Positions 34,312 to 47,757 are shown, counted from the stretch's first letter. The stretch: DNA of 64,000 bases from Ulva prolifera (GCA_023078555.1 CM041204.1:3874430-3938429), one strand, 5' to 3'. A program made the numbers and translations. The notes: generated from the letters alone by a model not told the origin.

Positions 34312-36840
34312 AGTTGGCTGCGACTGATCCATGCATGATATAGAGATCTCACACCGTGTCTCCCAGTTCAAACAACGCAAAACACAACGCATCTGAATCT
34401 CAGCAATGTGTGAATCTTCCTCGGCGTCTGCTGGATGGCCGCATTGTAGCCTGCATTCGAGCGCTTGCACCTTCTGCAGCGCCGAACCAGATCCAACGTA
34501 GAGTGCGCGCTGTTGTTGTTCCACATGTAGGCTACCGTCGACGCGCGCAGGATCACCAGTGCTGCCACAACTGCGAGATAACAATACGAAGAAGCTGCTG
34601 TGAGGTGCGACAAGCAGCTGTTGTGCTCGCTTTCTGCTGTCGACAGCACGTCTGACAGCTGACATCCATATCGATGCTGTCCGCAGACCGGTATTCAACG
34701 TGTGCAGTGCACTGTCAAATCCGCGGATCGCCGTCACCACAGCACATGGTATGAGCTTGAATAGTAACACCATCACACATGTCGTCTGCTGCCGGCTCGT
34801 GTTTCCAGCCACAGCTCGAGTCTTTGCGCGGAACTCGACGCAACCGCAGCCAAGATAAGGCAAAACTGTTCCGGCGTGCGAAGGTGTGAAAGCACGAGAA
34901 TCGTGTCTCGTCTAGGATGTGCCCTTTGATTGAATCATAAGGGTGCTACAAGCCTTCGGGCTCGCGCAGACTGACGACACGGGACTTGCGCGAATGGCGT
35001 AGGCAAAGGGGGAAGCTGTGACATACAACGCTACAATGCGGATCACGGCGTAAAAGCACGCACACTGTCAAACAAACGTCTATTTTCTGATCCTTGCTGA
35101 TCTGTTCGAGTGTGGCCTGGTGAGCCTTGGTGCCATCTTCACGCGCCACGACATGGATATCCATCGACGCCACTCACTACTCGTGGCACACGTTTTGTCA
35201 CGCTACACCGACGATCGATGCTGTCAATATTTTCAAAATTTGTTGTGTTTGTTTCATATGTAAGCCTGGAAAAGCGGTACACCGATTGGGCATTTATTCC
35301 CGGTACATCGGAACATATGGAACATGTTCCGGAATATCATACATTTGAGACCCATGCAAATCGGAAACATGAAGCTACCAGCTAGCAAAATTTAAATTAA
35401 AGCATTTGGTCTTTTGCAACTGATTTGCAACAGCTTTAGGCACATTGTGACAAGGTTTCAGTTGTGTTGGACGAGAGAGGGCTACTGTAGCGGTTATATA
35501 CGATTGTCCAATCTCTCAAAACGGAGCTCAATGACATGTTGTGTTGATGCAATTGACACAATGTTATGAGACATCGGATCAACTCAAGAAATATATCATT
35601 GGAAAGCACAGAACAAGCGCTTTCATAATTACAAAACAACATAATTGAATGATCTGTATGCAAGTAAATATGTGCTTGTGTAGCTGCCCCCTATGTGCAG
35701 CTCACTGCGCAGTTGTGTTCACAGCAATGCTCCCACAAAGCATTGAATTGAGCAAGTCTATCGTTTAGTAAAGCTCAGGCAGTGAAGGTGGTCAAACATG
35801 GCTTTTCGTTGGTCAAACGACTGGTGTTTGATCAGGCTGGTTGTGAGTCTGAGACCTTTGCGACACTGACACCTTGCACCCAGCCTATCTTGCCTAGCCG
35901 TAGCCACACTGTCTAGAAGCATAGCAACCCCATCCACTACTGTAGAATGGAGTGTGGCACGGCTCAAGGAAGCTTGGCGAGGACGTTATAGCGGTGTGAG
36001 CAATGCTGCTTTCACGCTGGTAATCGTGCGTGTCTTTGAATAAACCAACATCGATGCTACATTTGGTGCTCTTGTTACCTTTGTGCGTAGCGAGAGTATA
36101 AAGATGCCGCGTTGCACAGGGACAAACAACTCGCATGCGTGCAACACTCAATTTTGCAGCACCGTTGTGTACCGTACATGAACCTGAACATTTGGGAATT
36201 GAATTTGACGTGGCTCGAGGCCTCGGTAGCGCTGTTGTGTTCATATCAGCGCTCACACACGGAAAAGCGTAACGCGCACGAGCACCGCGCGCGCTGCAAA
36301 CGACCTTAAAGACTGACCGCAACCTCATAAATCTGAAGAATATTCCGAACATCGGAACATTGCCACTCCAATATGTACCGGTCAACGGTACATCAAGAGA
36401 CACCCAAATGTTCCTGGTATCCCGCATTTTGCCAATATCCCGGTAATGTACCGCATATTTTTGTACCGGTACATGTACCTGTACCGGTACATGCCAGCCT
36501 TATTCATATGCCAACTCCGTGTCACCGCTGCATTGCGTACTTGCGGTCTAGGCACACCAAGCGGTACATGTCCCTAGAACAACGTACATGCATCTCTGCA
36601 ATCTGGCAGCGCCGGACTCGAAAGGCATGCTCGAAGAATACTCTCGCCATGTGTCTGCGAATCGTGCGGCTACACTGCAAGCTAGCGACTCGGCACGCGC
36701 CATGGCACTGCTCTTCCTGACTTGACAACTGTCTTAGCTGCGCATTCTGATACACCCACGCCGCGGCTCAGACATGTTCCTGTGGCTTGGACTGGTCAGC
36801 GGAGGTCCGATGTACAGTAGGCAACGTCGGACCCGCCTTG
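34312..36840. other. Intergenic, no gene seen
   Basis: AT-richer DNA with many short frames on both strands. Palindromic ACCGGTACATGTACC text occurs around 36440-36490. Nothing recognisable was found. Confidence 0.5.
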
Positions 36841-37105
36841 CAACTCGGTCGGCGTAGGGGGGTCTGCACTCGGGCCATGCACACGTCCACCGGGAACGCG
36901 AGCAACTCAGACATCGCCCAGGGCCCTGGGCGATGTCTACAGACTCACAATAACATACTGAATGCACACAGCCGGTCGTCTTGAGTCACTGGGCGAAAGC
37001 GGCCCTTTTGTCGAAAAACGTATGCATGCCTGGGCAGAATGACCCATTTCGCCCAGGGAGCGCCTACAGCGCCCAGTGCGTGCCCAGCGCACGCCCAGTG
37101 AGCCT
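36841..37105 (-). repeat. Dispersed repeat family A, copy 3
   Basis: Its minus strand shares with copy 4 a nearly continuous block of about 110 nt containing GTGTGCATTCAGTAT, CGCCCAGGGCCCTGGG, GATGTCTGAGTTGCTCGCGT and CATGGCCCGAGTGCAGACCC. Copies 3 and 4 are inverted relative to each other, 1.4 kb apart. Confidence 0.8.
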
Positions 37106-38458
37106 ATGACGCCCTTTTTATGTATATATTCAGTGTTGGGACGTTCACTTTGATGTCATCGATTGCCGTGGCAGGCGTCTTAGCCGTTGTGACTTGTGGG
37201 GTCATGTACTGTCACCTGTAGGCTGTTGGGAAGCTGCTCTGCACGATTGGAGCGCTATCAAGAACCAATGCAAGTGTTGTTCACTCCTGGGGATGGGTTG
37301 GTTTGTCGCTCTGTGGTTGAATGCTCTAGCGGCTCTGTCCCCATTGCATTCTGGCTTGTCTAGTACATGGCATGAGTATAAAACAACAGGCTCCAATAGG
37401 CGTGAATGCTTAAATTACGGCACAGTTGGGATACATTTGGTGATGCTGACAACTGTGATCGAGGCTGATCGCACGGCGGTTGATGAAGCTCATTGTATCA
37501 ACACCATGTGGATGCAGCTGGCCTGGTTGATAAAGCTGACATGTTTGTCGTAAATTATAATCATGTAGTTGCATCTAGACTGTATTGCAATCGATGACAC
37601 ACTGACTGCCAGTCAGGTTGTATGCTGATTGCTTGGTAGCATTGTGCAAGAGACAGAGAACCGATGCAGTTGACTGTATTCTTCTGTGAAGAACAATGCA
37701 ATAAATTTGTACGCGAGACGAACTCAGCATGCGCTCTGCGTCACCGTCATGGGAATCTGCACTGCATCAGAGGTGTAGCAAAGCCAGAATGACTTGCACA
37801 CACAGCCTCTTTGTGTGCTTGGCTCTGTGATCTGCCACATCACGCCCACTGAAGACATCCTGATTGTCCACGGATCACTCACGTCAAGTGGCGCAGGTTG
37901 AACAGCGATAATTCATTGCGTAGTCGGCAGTGCTGTTTTTTGTTTTTGCGTGAACGAAAATGCTGTCGCGGCCGTCACAGCCAGATTCGCAGCACCTCCG
38001 TGCCCTTCAAAACGAAGAAGATATGAGATATTCATCATGACACAACATGTCGACTGTAATTTGTAGACCGCGCAGGGATCATTCTTGCCGTGGCTTCGAT
38101 GAGCCGGTGTACGGCAGCGTTCTTTTAGTCTCTGTGACGGAAGAACGCCACTGCCCGAACGACATGTATGACTAAGTTTGAGCGATGTGAGGCTGGTGTT
38201 TCTGCTATGTGTATGTATCTGCTGTGGCCCATTAGAATGCTATGTTGCGTGGTTTGCAAGCTCACGAGGTGAACAAACTGCACGCAAGTTCCGGCAGAAA
38301 CAAACAGCAATGCCGCCTGTTACTTAATTTCAATCAATAATTAAATCTGTGGTAGCTAAGCCAGTCTAGGCCGGCGTGGTGTCCGCTCTCCATGGCTGCA
38401 TCACATACAGGCCGGACATACCCGCACGACACCGGTTGACAGGTCGCTGAACATCTAT
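37106..38458. other. Intergenic spacer between two inverted family A copies
   Basis: Unique-looking sequence with short frames only (119 codons at 37194-37553 is the longest). No domain is recognised. Confidence 0.5.
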
Positions 38459-38735
38459 GAGACATATTATAGTGTTTTTCGGGTGTTCTCGACCCACTGT
38501 GCTCACTGGGCGTGCGCTGGGCGCCAAATCCGCGTCCATGGGCGAAAACGGCATTTTGGCCGAAAACAGGCCTTTCCCTGGGCACTTTTCTACGTTAGGC
38601 CCAGGGACCGCCTGTGTGCATTCAGTATCTTACTGTGCGTCTATAGACACCGCCCAGGGCCCTGGGAGATGTCTGAGTTGCTCGCGTTCCCGGTGGACGT
38701 GTGCATGGCCCGAGTGCAGACCCCCCTGTCGGCGT
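38459..38735 (+). repeat. Dispersed repeat family A, copy 4
   Basis: Starts near ACATATTATAGTGTTTTTCG (matching copy 2) and ends with the GTGCAGACCCCCCT block (matching copy 3). It therefore links all copies and may be the most complete one. No coding capacity. Confidence 0.8.
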
Positions 38736-39544
38736 GTTGGTTATTTTAACAGGTCCGCTTGTTAGCTCACCGGTTCCGCAGCCCTAGCTACAGTAGCTCA
38801 CTGCTCAGATCTCAGCACCCAGCAGCTATGGCGATGCGTTGGTCGGTGCCACGAGGTCACCCCCCTTCCCTTGATCAATTTCATGACATGCAAGTCTCCA
38901 TGGCACATGAAGCTCATCCGGGGGCGCTTCGAGTAGGGCGCGCTGGTTGCGGTTGTGTGGTGGGTGCATGCGCTGGGCCAGGTTGGTGGTAGTGTCCTTG
39001 CAACGCTCGCTGATTTCACGGTCATGCCCACCTCCAACTCATTGCCTTTGTCCTTGTGACACATAAAGCTCACCATCATCCTACAGTCTCCTGAGGGCAG
39101 TTCATACGGGGCGCCACCCTGGCCTGTGGAATCGGGTGGCTATACCTGCAACATCAGTGCCAATGGTTGCAACAGTTGCAACTCCGGCTTAGCACTGCCA
39201 ATGCAAAACATGCATGCTCCAGGCTGAGCGGCAGCTGGCCACCTGTGCTCCAAGGCAGAGGTGCCACATGCAGGTTGCAGGCCCTACAGGCTCTCTGAGG
39301 CCCTCGTACCAGCAGCACCGCGGCCCTTGTACCAGCAGCAGGAGGCCCCGCCGCCGGCACCTACCTGCGAGCAGCAGCAACCACACGCTGCCCCGCCCAC
39401 AGCACGCGCAGCACAGCACAGCACGCAGCGCACTGTTCGCCTGAAGATCTCACCCATACGTGCCCCGGCACCGCGGACGAGCTCTGTTCCGCCCCGCGTC
39501 GACACAGCACAGCACGCGGCACGCCCAGCGTGCACAGCGCCGCC
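38736..39544. other. Intergenic / upstream region of sulfotransferase 2
   Basis: Holds a CAGCAGC/CAGCACAGCACGC-rich stretch (39300-39520) ending in the GCCGCC start context. No TATA box was identified. Confidence 0.5.
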
Positions 39545-42500
39545 ATGGACTGCCTGCCCCGCACGCAGATCAGAGCTGACCTGAGGACAGGCGGCGGCCG
39601 CCTGAGCTGGCGGCGGCTGCTGTCGGCGCGCCAGCGCCGCAGCGTACTCACCGTCTGCGCCACGGTGCTCGCCGTGCTGTGCGTGGTGGGCGCGCGCCGC
39701 ACGCTTCGGGCCCATGCAGTCTACCTCCCCCGAATTGTGCCGCCACAGCGCCAGCCCGACCTCATGCCCGCCTCATCTGGTACCGAGGAGTCCTCGGACG
39801 AGCGCGAAGAGCAGGAAGCGATCCTCGGCAGTACACGCGAGGCTGATGACGCTGATGGCCACAGCGTGCACAGCACAGGCAGCAGCTGGAGCAACGACGC
39901 AGCGCTCATAATCGAGTCTTCTGGCGGGGACGCCGGCACGGCTGATGCAGCTGCGGCCCCCCGGGCAGCGGGGGCGGAAGGTGCGAACGTGGACCCAGAG
40001 GTTGGTAGCTCTGAAGCACTCACGTGGCAGCCAGTCGTCGATGCGGACTCGACCGGTGCACACCGCAGTGACGAAGAAGTGCATGCCGATGACTTAACGG
40101 CCTGCGCTAGGGTTCCCCCTGAAGACGGGCCCACGAGTGAGATGCGCGTCCGGCACAGCACAGCGCCGGTGACGCAGTTCATGGCTACTGGTGCGGTCAG
40201 CTCATCTCGTGCGTTCCGGCTGCAGTGTCGGCAAGCCCGCAGCTGTTTGAGCCTGTGTATGTGAAACGAGTCACAGATGGATGCATTGGGGGGTTGCTGC
40301 TGTTGTAGGTGGGCCCGCCCCGCCGCGCCCAGCGAGCCGGCCCGCTGCTGAAATCTGATTGCGGCCAGTGGCATTCCCACCATCCCCACCATCCCCACCA
40401 TCCGCAATGCTTTGAGAGGCTGGCGTTGCAGCAGGGCCAGCCCGGCCTATACTCTGGGTGAACAAGCACAGAACAACACCAAAATTATGTATCTTCTGTG
40501 CATTTCTGGACACTCAGGCCAAGCCACATTTCATTCGCCCTGCCGCTCACCATGTGTATGCAAGCCCATGGCACACACCATACATGGCTGCAGGTGAAGT
40601 CGAAGACGCCGACCAAGCGTGGGACCCTGAAGCCCTGCGGGAGATCGACCCGACGGCGTACCAGTTCCCGTTCCGGGTGCCGGAGCTGCCGGGGGCGAGG
40701 GCGTACGGCGAGGTGCAGTGGTGCCCCGGCAGCCTGGAGCCCCCCCCGGAGGCGGTGCCCCCCGTGGACCCGGCCTACCGCGCGCTCTTCCTCATCGGCG
40801 CGCAGAAGGCCGGCACCTCCTGGCTGCACGCGGCGCTGGCGACCCAGCCGGTCGTGGTGTATGGGCAGTCCGCGGTGGTCAACCAGTGCGCTCAGACTCT
40901 CCGCCGCAGCACAGCACAGCACAGCATGGCATGGCCCATCATGTCATGTCACATTGCATATTTGCACAGCACAGCACGGTCCAATGATGTTACTGAAACT
41001 CCGAGGCGCTGCAGCGGTCTCAACTGTTGACATTCGGATCGCACCAACGCGCTCACAGACTGCATAGTACGCAAACCACCCTGACATCTGGGTACTTCTG
41101 TTGAGCTACGTATCGGTCATCACAGCTTGCCTGTCACAGCGCGTGCATCTGGGCTGAGACGCAAGGCCCGGCACTGCTGCAAGCCGGGGGTTTGAACGTA
41201 GTCACCAGCACCTGCAGGCACAACACGCACAGGAAGCAGGACCAAGTGAAGGAGCTGCAGTTCTTCAACTCGTGGCCAGCACGCAGCACGGAGGAGTTCC
41301 TGTCCATGTGGCCACCCGACGAGCTCGCCGCGATGCGCAACGGAACGTCCCAGAAGTTTCTGTTTGACGGGTCGCCGGAGTACCTGCTGAATGCCGCGGT
41401 GGCGCCCCGCTTGAAGCAGATGGTGCCCCAGGCCAAGATTGTTGTTGTGCTGCGGGTGCGGCGCCTGCTGCCTGTGATTTTGCTGCTCGTCTGTAGAGCT
41501 GTTCAGCTCTGGTGTCGCGGTCAAGGTTGCTGATGGTCTGTGTCACCGTAGTGGGACTGTCAAAGATCAGATGGAGCACCCATCAACAATATCAACTGGA
41601 TGCGTGCATATGCTCCTGTGTCCACCGGTGGACCCAGGACTGGTACCGGTGGACTGAGGAGGAACCGGCACCGGCCCCTTTGCTTTTGTAGAAGAGGCCT
41701 CTTCTATACCTAGGTATAATTAGGTGACAGCCCTGGTTAGTCATCAAGGACTCTCAGCACTGCATGGCCTGTGCTCTCAGGCGATCTACCATGCCTACAG
41801 TTACTGTAAAATGCATGTGTGTCAATGCATATGTGGCAGTCTACCGTTGTTGTCGGATGCATGTGTCTCGATTCAGCTGCTGCGCGTCTAGTGCTCAGCT
41901 GAAAGACACAAGTAGTTGCCGCATCTAGACACAGGCTGTCTGTGCTGCAGGACCCCACGGACCGCGCGTTCTCCGCGTGGGGCATGAAGTCCGGCTGGAA
42001 ACACTACTGCGACGACGACGGCGTGCCTCTGGCAAAACTGTGTGTCGAGCGCACCTTCGAGGACACCTTCAACGCCTGGCACAACAGCTTCGCCCGCCCC
42101 GAGTGCCGCTTCACCACCCCCGTACAGCCCCCCTATACCCCCCCCCATAACTGCTGCAAACTCATGTATACATGCATACTTTGCATGTGCGAGCATGCTA
42201 CCACATCTGTGTGCTGCCCTAGATGCAAACCCACCGTCGACGTGCTAAAGTATTCAAGTCGGACCTCTCTGCAGCACATACATGGCAGGGCTCGCGGCCG
42301 CATACACCTGCACGGACAATCCCTGCTGGAGCTGCCCGCAGCACCGCCTGCGGCGATATGGCCATGGCGAACAGCCCCAGGTTTCGCAGCGTGTGTTGGG
42401 CCATGCCACGGCGGGATGTCAGGGTATGGATGCGTTCGTGGCACCTGCTGCCAATGGCATAGACGACCCTGCTGTGCTGCCTGGATACTTGCAGTGCATG

Positions 42501-43469
42501 CACACAGCGGCGTCATGGTCACCGCAGCGGCCAGCTAGGACCCACGAGTGCACCTTCACCCCAGTCGAGTACTCCCCCTACTGCTGTGGTACACCACCTT
42601 TCTCGGCGCCGTGCTGCTCGCATGCATGGCCGATATGGGGCACACGGATCCTTTCTTTGGATGCGCGGTGCTGTGCGCTGCGGGCATGGGTCGGCCGCGT
42701 GCAGGGCTCCAGCGTGTCGTGGGGGGAGTGCTTTGGCTGCCGGTACAATCTCTTCCAGTATCGGCGCTGCTGTGAGATGCGGCAGGAGGGGCAGGAGGGC
42801 ATGCTGCCGTGCTTCGGCGTGCCGCGGGGGTTCAGCGTGCTGGACTACTCGGCGTACGCCGCGCAGCTCGCCTGGTGGCTCGAGTTCTTCCCCCCGGAGC
42901 AGATCTTTGTCGTCACCTCGGAGACCCTCCACGACGAGACCCAGCGCGTCCAGGTGCTGCACTGTGCTGTGCTGGGCTACGCCGTGACATGTTGAGAAGG
43001 GATCTCTTTTTCGTCGAATCCCACACCTCTATGTTTTTCGCGAGCGCTGAGCTGGGCAGAGGCACGCGATGCTGTTCAGGAAATGCATGGAGACGAGCGA
43101 GGTCGTTGGAGCTACATTCCGGCTGTCCTGTCAACTTTGCTCTTAATCACGCAAGCGTGGTCTGTTCCATGTGTGCGCTCTCATCGTCCCAACGGCCGTG
43201 TGCAGATGCTAAATGAGCTGCTGGCCTTTGTCGGGCTGCCCGATGTGCCGCGCTTCAAGCCGGAGCAGGTCAACGTGGCCGAGGCCTTCAACGGCCGGTA
43301 CTCCAACATCTCCGATGCGGATGTCGCCGCCAAGGCCACCGTGCGCCGCTTCCACGCGCCCCAGGTCCGCGACCTCCACGCCCTCCTCTCCCGCTTCTGG
43401 CCCTACGTTGACACCTCGGCCCTCGCGCAGTGGCCACAAGCGGACCCCGACAGTTTCATACACCTGTAG
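39545..43469 (+). CDS. Type II membrane sulfotransferase, paralog 2 (6 exons, 619 aa)
   Basis: Exons: 39545-40190, 40594-40885, 41218-41455, 41951-42121, 42705-42953, 43206-43469 (TAG). The start ATG sits in a GCCGCCATGG context and gives MDCLPRTQIRADLR. The membrane anchor is SVLTVCATVLAVLCVV at about residues 37-52; the stem is Ser/Glu/Ala-rich and ends with VDADSTGAHRSDEE and MRVRHS. Catalytic motifs: GAQKAGTSWLH (Lys287) and, across the exon 3/4 junction, LRDPTDRAFSAW (Arg392). The Cys-rich insert reads CFGCRYNLFQYRRCC, and the C-terminal LLAFVGLPDVPRF opens exon 6. The start context, anchor sequence and upstream CCCAGCGTGCACAGC are shared with paralog 3, so these two are close relatives. 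Intron 4 begins with C-rich text and intron 5 with GTGCTGCACTGTGCTG. Confidence 0.9.
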
Positions 43470-46204
43470 CCACTGTGAGCCCCGGTAGCCGCAAATCAGC
43501 CGCGCCGAGTGCGGCTGAGCCGCAGGCTCTTGGTTGGAGCGGCGCAGGGGAGGGGGCAGCCACAGCGGGATGTCAGGCAGCCCTAGCGCATCATCTAGCT
43601 AGATGTGGCAAGGGGTCCATGCGGCGCAGGTGAGCGTCGGCGTCTGCCGCCGCATGGAGACATCTCGGGCGGGGCTGCATGCTGCATGCCTGCCGCACGG
43701 AAGTCTCACCTGCACATCTAGAGCTCTGCAGTGAGAGAATCTGCAGTGAAAGAATTCTGAATCATTGAGGGAATTGTGGGTCAGGATGGCTTCTTCTGAT
43801 AGCAGCGTCTTCATTGTCTACATCATTGCCGATTTCAGCGCGTCGGAGCACGTCGACTTTCGCACATTCGCACATGTGCGTCTGCATTTGTTACCCCGAC
43901 TGCCAACTGCGGCCCCTGCAAGTGTGTCGGGTGATCACGAGACTGGCTTCAGGGGCGTGGGGGCAGGCGCACAAGAACAGCAACACATGCATGGTGTAGC
44001 CGAAAGGCCAGCGGCCACGATCAATCTGGGCTGTCGTGCAAACAGGCGGGGAAGTGCAAGTTTGCCATGACCACTGCATCGATGGTGTCCGAAGCGATCG
44101 CTTTTCCCCGAGTGCCACAGGCGTGGGATGAGATGTTGGTTTGTACATAATGGTGGCGGCTTGATAGTGAAGTCTGCAGAGATGGACGGATACAGGTGCG
44201 TGGTCACGGACGCTGTGGCTGGGGCTTCAGTGCACCGTGCACACATGCATGTGCACCATTTTCAATAGTGCGTATGTTGCAAGCTGGTTTGCCGTGTTTG
44301 GTTTTCACCAGCTCCCGCCGGCTTCAGAGGCGCATTGCAGCTGTGGTCACTCCAGAAGGTTTGAGGACGAGTACCTAGCGAGGGCCATGATTTGTAACAC
44401 ATGCTGGAACAGGCCTTTTCTGAGATCTAACTTTAGGTAACTCTTTTACTACAGTCCAAACAGTGTGAGCAGGGATCGCAAAACCCATTGTAATGTTTGA
44501 ATTGCAACAGATCTTTACGGCTCAAAATGATGTCACAGCGACACAGGCGACGAGGCAAGCTGCCCCACGAAAAGAGCGAGCGGATCAACGTGTACAACGC
44601 ACAAAGGCCACATCCAGAAGAAGCGGAAACCCCCTTTTGTGATCATGAGCGCCCCCACCGCCGCACAGAATTGTACAAACACCAGCATCCCAGCACATGT
44701 GTACACACCACCCAACGGCGCACACGCACATCAACCCACACAATTATCGGCGCAACGGTGTCCAAGGGGTCTCAACATCGGTGCAGATGTGGCCAGGGGC
44801 ACCTGACTGCGGTGCCCCCGACCTCCACTCACAGCCGCAGCATCGCAGGCCCACCGCCGCCCCACCCACCCCGGAGGCCTGTTCCAGCCGCGCCGCCGTC
44901 ATGACGGCCGCGCCACATCCACCGCAGGATGCTTCACGAGTTTAAAGGCGGCGAGGCGGGCAGCGCCAGGGCGACGTGCGTGAGCACACCAAAGCTACCA
45001 ATCACAGCTGACCCACGCCGAATTCGATTTACCGACTTCGGCGTCCGAGCACAGCAAGATGGCGCCACACCCTCGCCCGCCGCGCATCTGCTCACACACA
45101 CGCACCCCCACTCACTTGTTCACCCACGCCAGCCGCGCATCTGCTCACACACACGCACCCCCACTCACCCAGGCTGTGCATCCGCCACCCAGGCCGCATG
45201 CTGGGCCTAGTCGGACAACCCAGGCAGCATGATGCTCGATGAGCAGTTTACTTGCGCTCAGGTCATCGCATGGCAGGACGCCGTGGTGTTCTTGCAAGGC
45301 AGACTGCATGGCACGAATGTGTTGCAACGACAAATTCGGGGAGGTACGTAGCACCGCAGGATCCGCGTAGGACACGACCTGCGTTTGCAGCGTCTGCACT
45401 GCAGACCACATGCATGTGATGTAGCTCACAGAACTTCGTACACGTGTGAGGCCACGTGCAGATACCCGCCACCTGCAGATACACGAAGATCGTACAGGTA
45501 AAAGTTTGTGGCGAGAACAAACTTTGCAACACGCAGCTCATGCAGCCACCGTTGGCCTCCACTTGGTCCTTCGCTGCTGGCGTGTATGTATTTCCTGTCC
45601 TGCATGCCGTAGCGTGTAGCAAAGCATGCGAGGGCGATAACGTGCTCGAGGTACATGCAGGTCTAAGTATACGTTGCTTGATAGCCGCTGCATACGCTTC
45701 GCTGCAGCGCTGTTCACTCCGTAGAGACACCGCCGCCTGGGCACTTCCACAGGCCATCCAGTACACCCAGAATTGCAGCACTGTATCGATTCCTGGCGCC
45801 GCTGTGAGGTACGCTGCGTACTCTGCTCACCCCGACTGCACTGTCGTCATCGAACGCTTCTGCGCATGCAGAGCTCTGTGCGCACCTACAATGCCGGAAC
45901 CTTCACCATGCACGCAGTAACATAATATTATGGTATGTTCTGACGGCCTGTTCAGCAGCTGCGCACCTCTTGCCGGCTGGTTTTGCAGCGATAGGTGGCA
46001 TTATGGTTGTAAGTTTGCCCCGAACTCAACGACTTGAACGCCGCGGCAGCGCACGCTCAGACGCAACCAGTGGTGCAAATGTGCCAGCATACGAGCACGT
46101 CTAAAAGCAGATAATTCAAGGACCAGTATCAGTCTTTGATTCGACGAGGTCGGCGTTCCTTTGTCGATACGGAGAAGCGAAACATGGGATGTTAGCACGT
46201 GCGG
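43470..46204. other. Intergenic, with 37-bp direct repeats and unassigned frames
   Basis: The minus strand at about 45145-45790 has protein-like frames (VYWMACGSAQAAVSLRSEQR; LHELRVAKFVLATNFYLYDL; LSLQHIRAMQSALQEHHG) that change frame along the way, as in a divergent or decayed gene. I know no family for them. Confidence 0.4.
45079..45168 (+). repeat. Two 37-bp direct repeats
   Basis: GCCGCGCATCTGCTCACACA followed by CACGCACCCCCACTCAC occurs exactly at 45079-45115 and again at 45132-45168, separated by 16 nt. Confidence 0.95.
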
Positions 46205-46750
46205 ATGCGCTCCATGTTCGGCAGGTGGAAGCCAGGTTTGAGCGCCAGGTGTCAGTATCGCAGATCAAGGCTCCACAGCATCCATAATGCTATCTGGAGC
46301 TACTTGCTGTATCGTGACACAGCTGAGTTGCCCTGGCATGAAGCAGCGTGGACATCGCTGCTGATCTGTTCAGCTGTGCCGGGTGCTCTGTTCAGTATGT
46401 CGCGTTCTCTGCACGATTTCGATGACTTATGGATTACACTGCTAAGGTGTAGGTTGATTTCTTCAGGCATTGTGCACAATAGTTCTGCGACGCCTGCATC
46501 TCAAATGCCAACGCAGCCCCGCAACTGCCAGGCCCGATGGACGGTCCATGGCCCTGCACGACACATTTGCATCCTCGAATACCGTCAGAGCTCTGCAGAG
46601 TCTAATCTTGCATTCGATGAGGACTTGTCAATATGGAGTCGGCCTTCGCCGGGTCGCGCTGCAAGAATGACCACCGCTGGAGCGAACGCTCTGCGCTGCC
46701 TACGTAAGTCAGACCTACGCACGCCTGTAATAGCTTCCATGAGCCAATGA
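46205..46750 (+). CDS. Long open frame, 181 codons, unassigned
   Basis: From ATG 46205 the frame runs 181 codons to TGA, with text such as HNAIWSYLLYRDTAELPWHE and SLHDFDDLWITLLRCRLISS. The opposite strand is also open over much of the same interval (46585-46914 and 46602-46976), so chance or a relic is possible. No domain, signal peptide or partner exon is recognised. Confidence 0.25.
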   Translation: MRSMFGRWKPGLSARCQYRRSRLHSIHNAIWSYLLYRDTAELPWHEAAWTSLLICSAVPGALFSMSRSLHDFDDLWITLLRCRLISSGIVHNSSATPASQMPTQPRNCQARWTVHGPARHICILEYRQSSAESNLAFDEDLSIWSRPSPGRAARMTTAGANALRCLRKSDLRTPVIASMSQ

Positions 46751-47757
46751 CGGACGGGATCCAAAGCGATCGATCGTGGACGTACATCCTTGGGATTGTG
46801 GTCATGCCCACCATCGGACAAGATGACTGTCGCCAAACACGTCCCAGGCTCGGCCCTCTCGGGGCACACATTTGTGAGGTTGTACGAGGTCGCGATGCAG
46901 CTGATGCCAAACAATGAAGGATTCTCCAGCGCAAATTCTCGTTTGTGAGTAGCTCTTGTGGTGCTCTAAAATGCACGCGGTATCACATCACATTGGCATT
47001 GCCATGTCTGCAGTGCCACTGTCTCATGCTAATGGCCGCCCAGCCTGCTCCCTTACCTTACCTCGGTTGCCTCACAAAGACGGACGCTGAGAGGAACAGG
47101 CATCAACACAACACACAACGCGCTTTATGTGACTAAAATCGGACGGGATCCTGCATACTGGTGTGGGTTTGACCAGGGCGTGTGACATGGTTTGGGTGCT
47201 ATCACAGGGAGACCCTTTTCAACAGCAGTTGCCCTCACACCTGAAACGGGGCTACTTGTGTTCAATAATGTGACTACCTGGTACAGAACGCGGGCAGAAG
47301 TTCCAGGGCACCACATGTGCTCGTTCCCGATCCTGGGCTGCAGTGGGCCGTCCCTCCAAGCCTCCCACCAATCACACCAGCAACACCCCCCCCTCCCTTT
47401 CTGGGGCCTCAGATACCTCTTCTTCCCCACCTGCTCTACACATTCGCATGTGCTGACTGCATCTTTTCAACAGAGTCAACGGTAGTCACCCGATGCCTCA
47501 GAGTGGAGGTGCTGCACGCAGGTCGCCGGCCTGACAAGAACTCGACCGCCCTCTCCGCTAGTCTGGGATCAGCAGCGCCACCGCGCTTGCTGCCGGCAGC
47601 GACCATATGGAGCCCGCCCCACAGCACGCACATCCCAGCTCAGCACGCAGCGCAGCGTGCACTTGAGAAGCCCCCCCCACCATCACGCGTAGACGTGCTG
47701 TGATCCCGCCCACAGGCTCCGCTTCGACGCAGCATGCCCAGCGTGCACAGCACCACC
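46751..47757. other. Intergenic / upstream region of sulfotransferase 3
   Basis: No supported gene. It ends in the CAGCACGC-rich text and CCCAGCGTGCACAGCACC block also found before paralog 2. Confidence 0.5.

Noticed and set aside
38457-38765. 102-codon frame in repeat family A
   Set aside because: Other copies of the repeat are not open in the same frame, so it is not a conserved coding region.
40485-40922. Long minus-strand frame opposite exon 2 of paralog 2 (and the same opposite the other copies)
   Set aside because: It is the GC-rich antisense shadow of a conserved exon; it recurs only because the exon recurs and has no plausible start, splice sites or domain.
44497-44904. Basic His/Arg/Pro-rich 135-codon frame
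   Set aside because: Low-complexity CA-rich DNA; no splice sites or domain, and it merges into the 37-bp direct-repeat zone.
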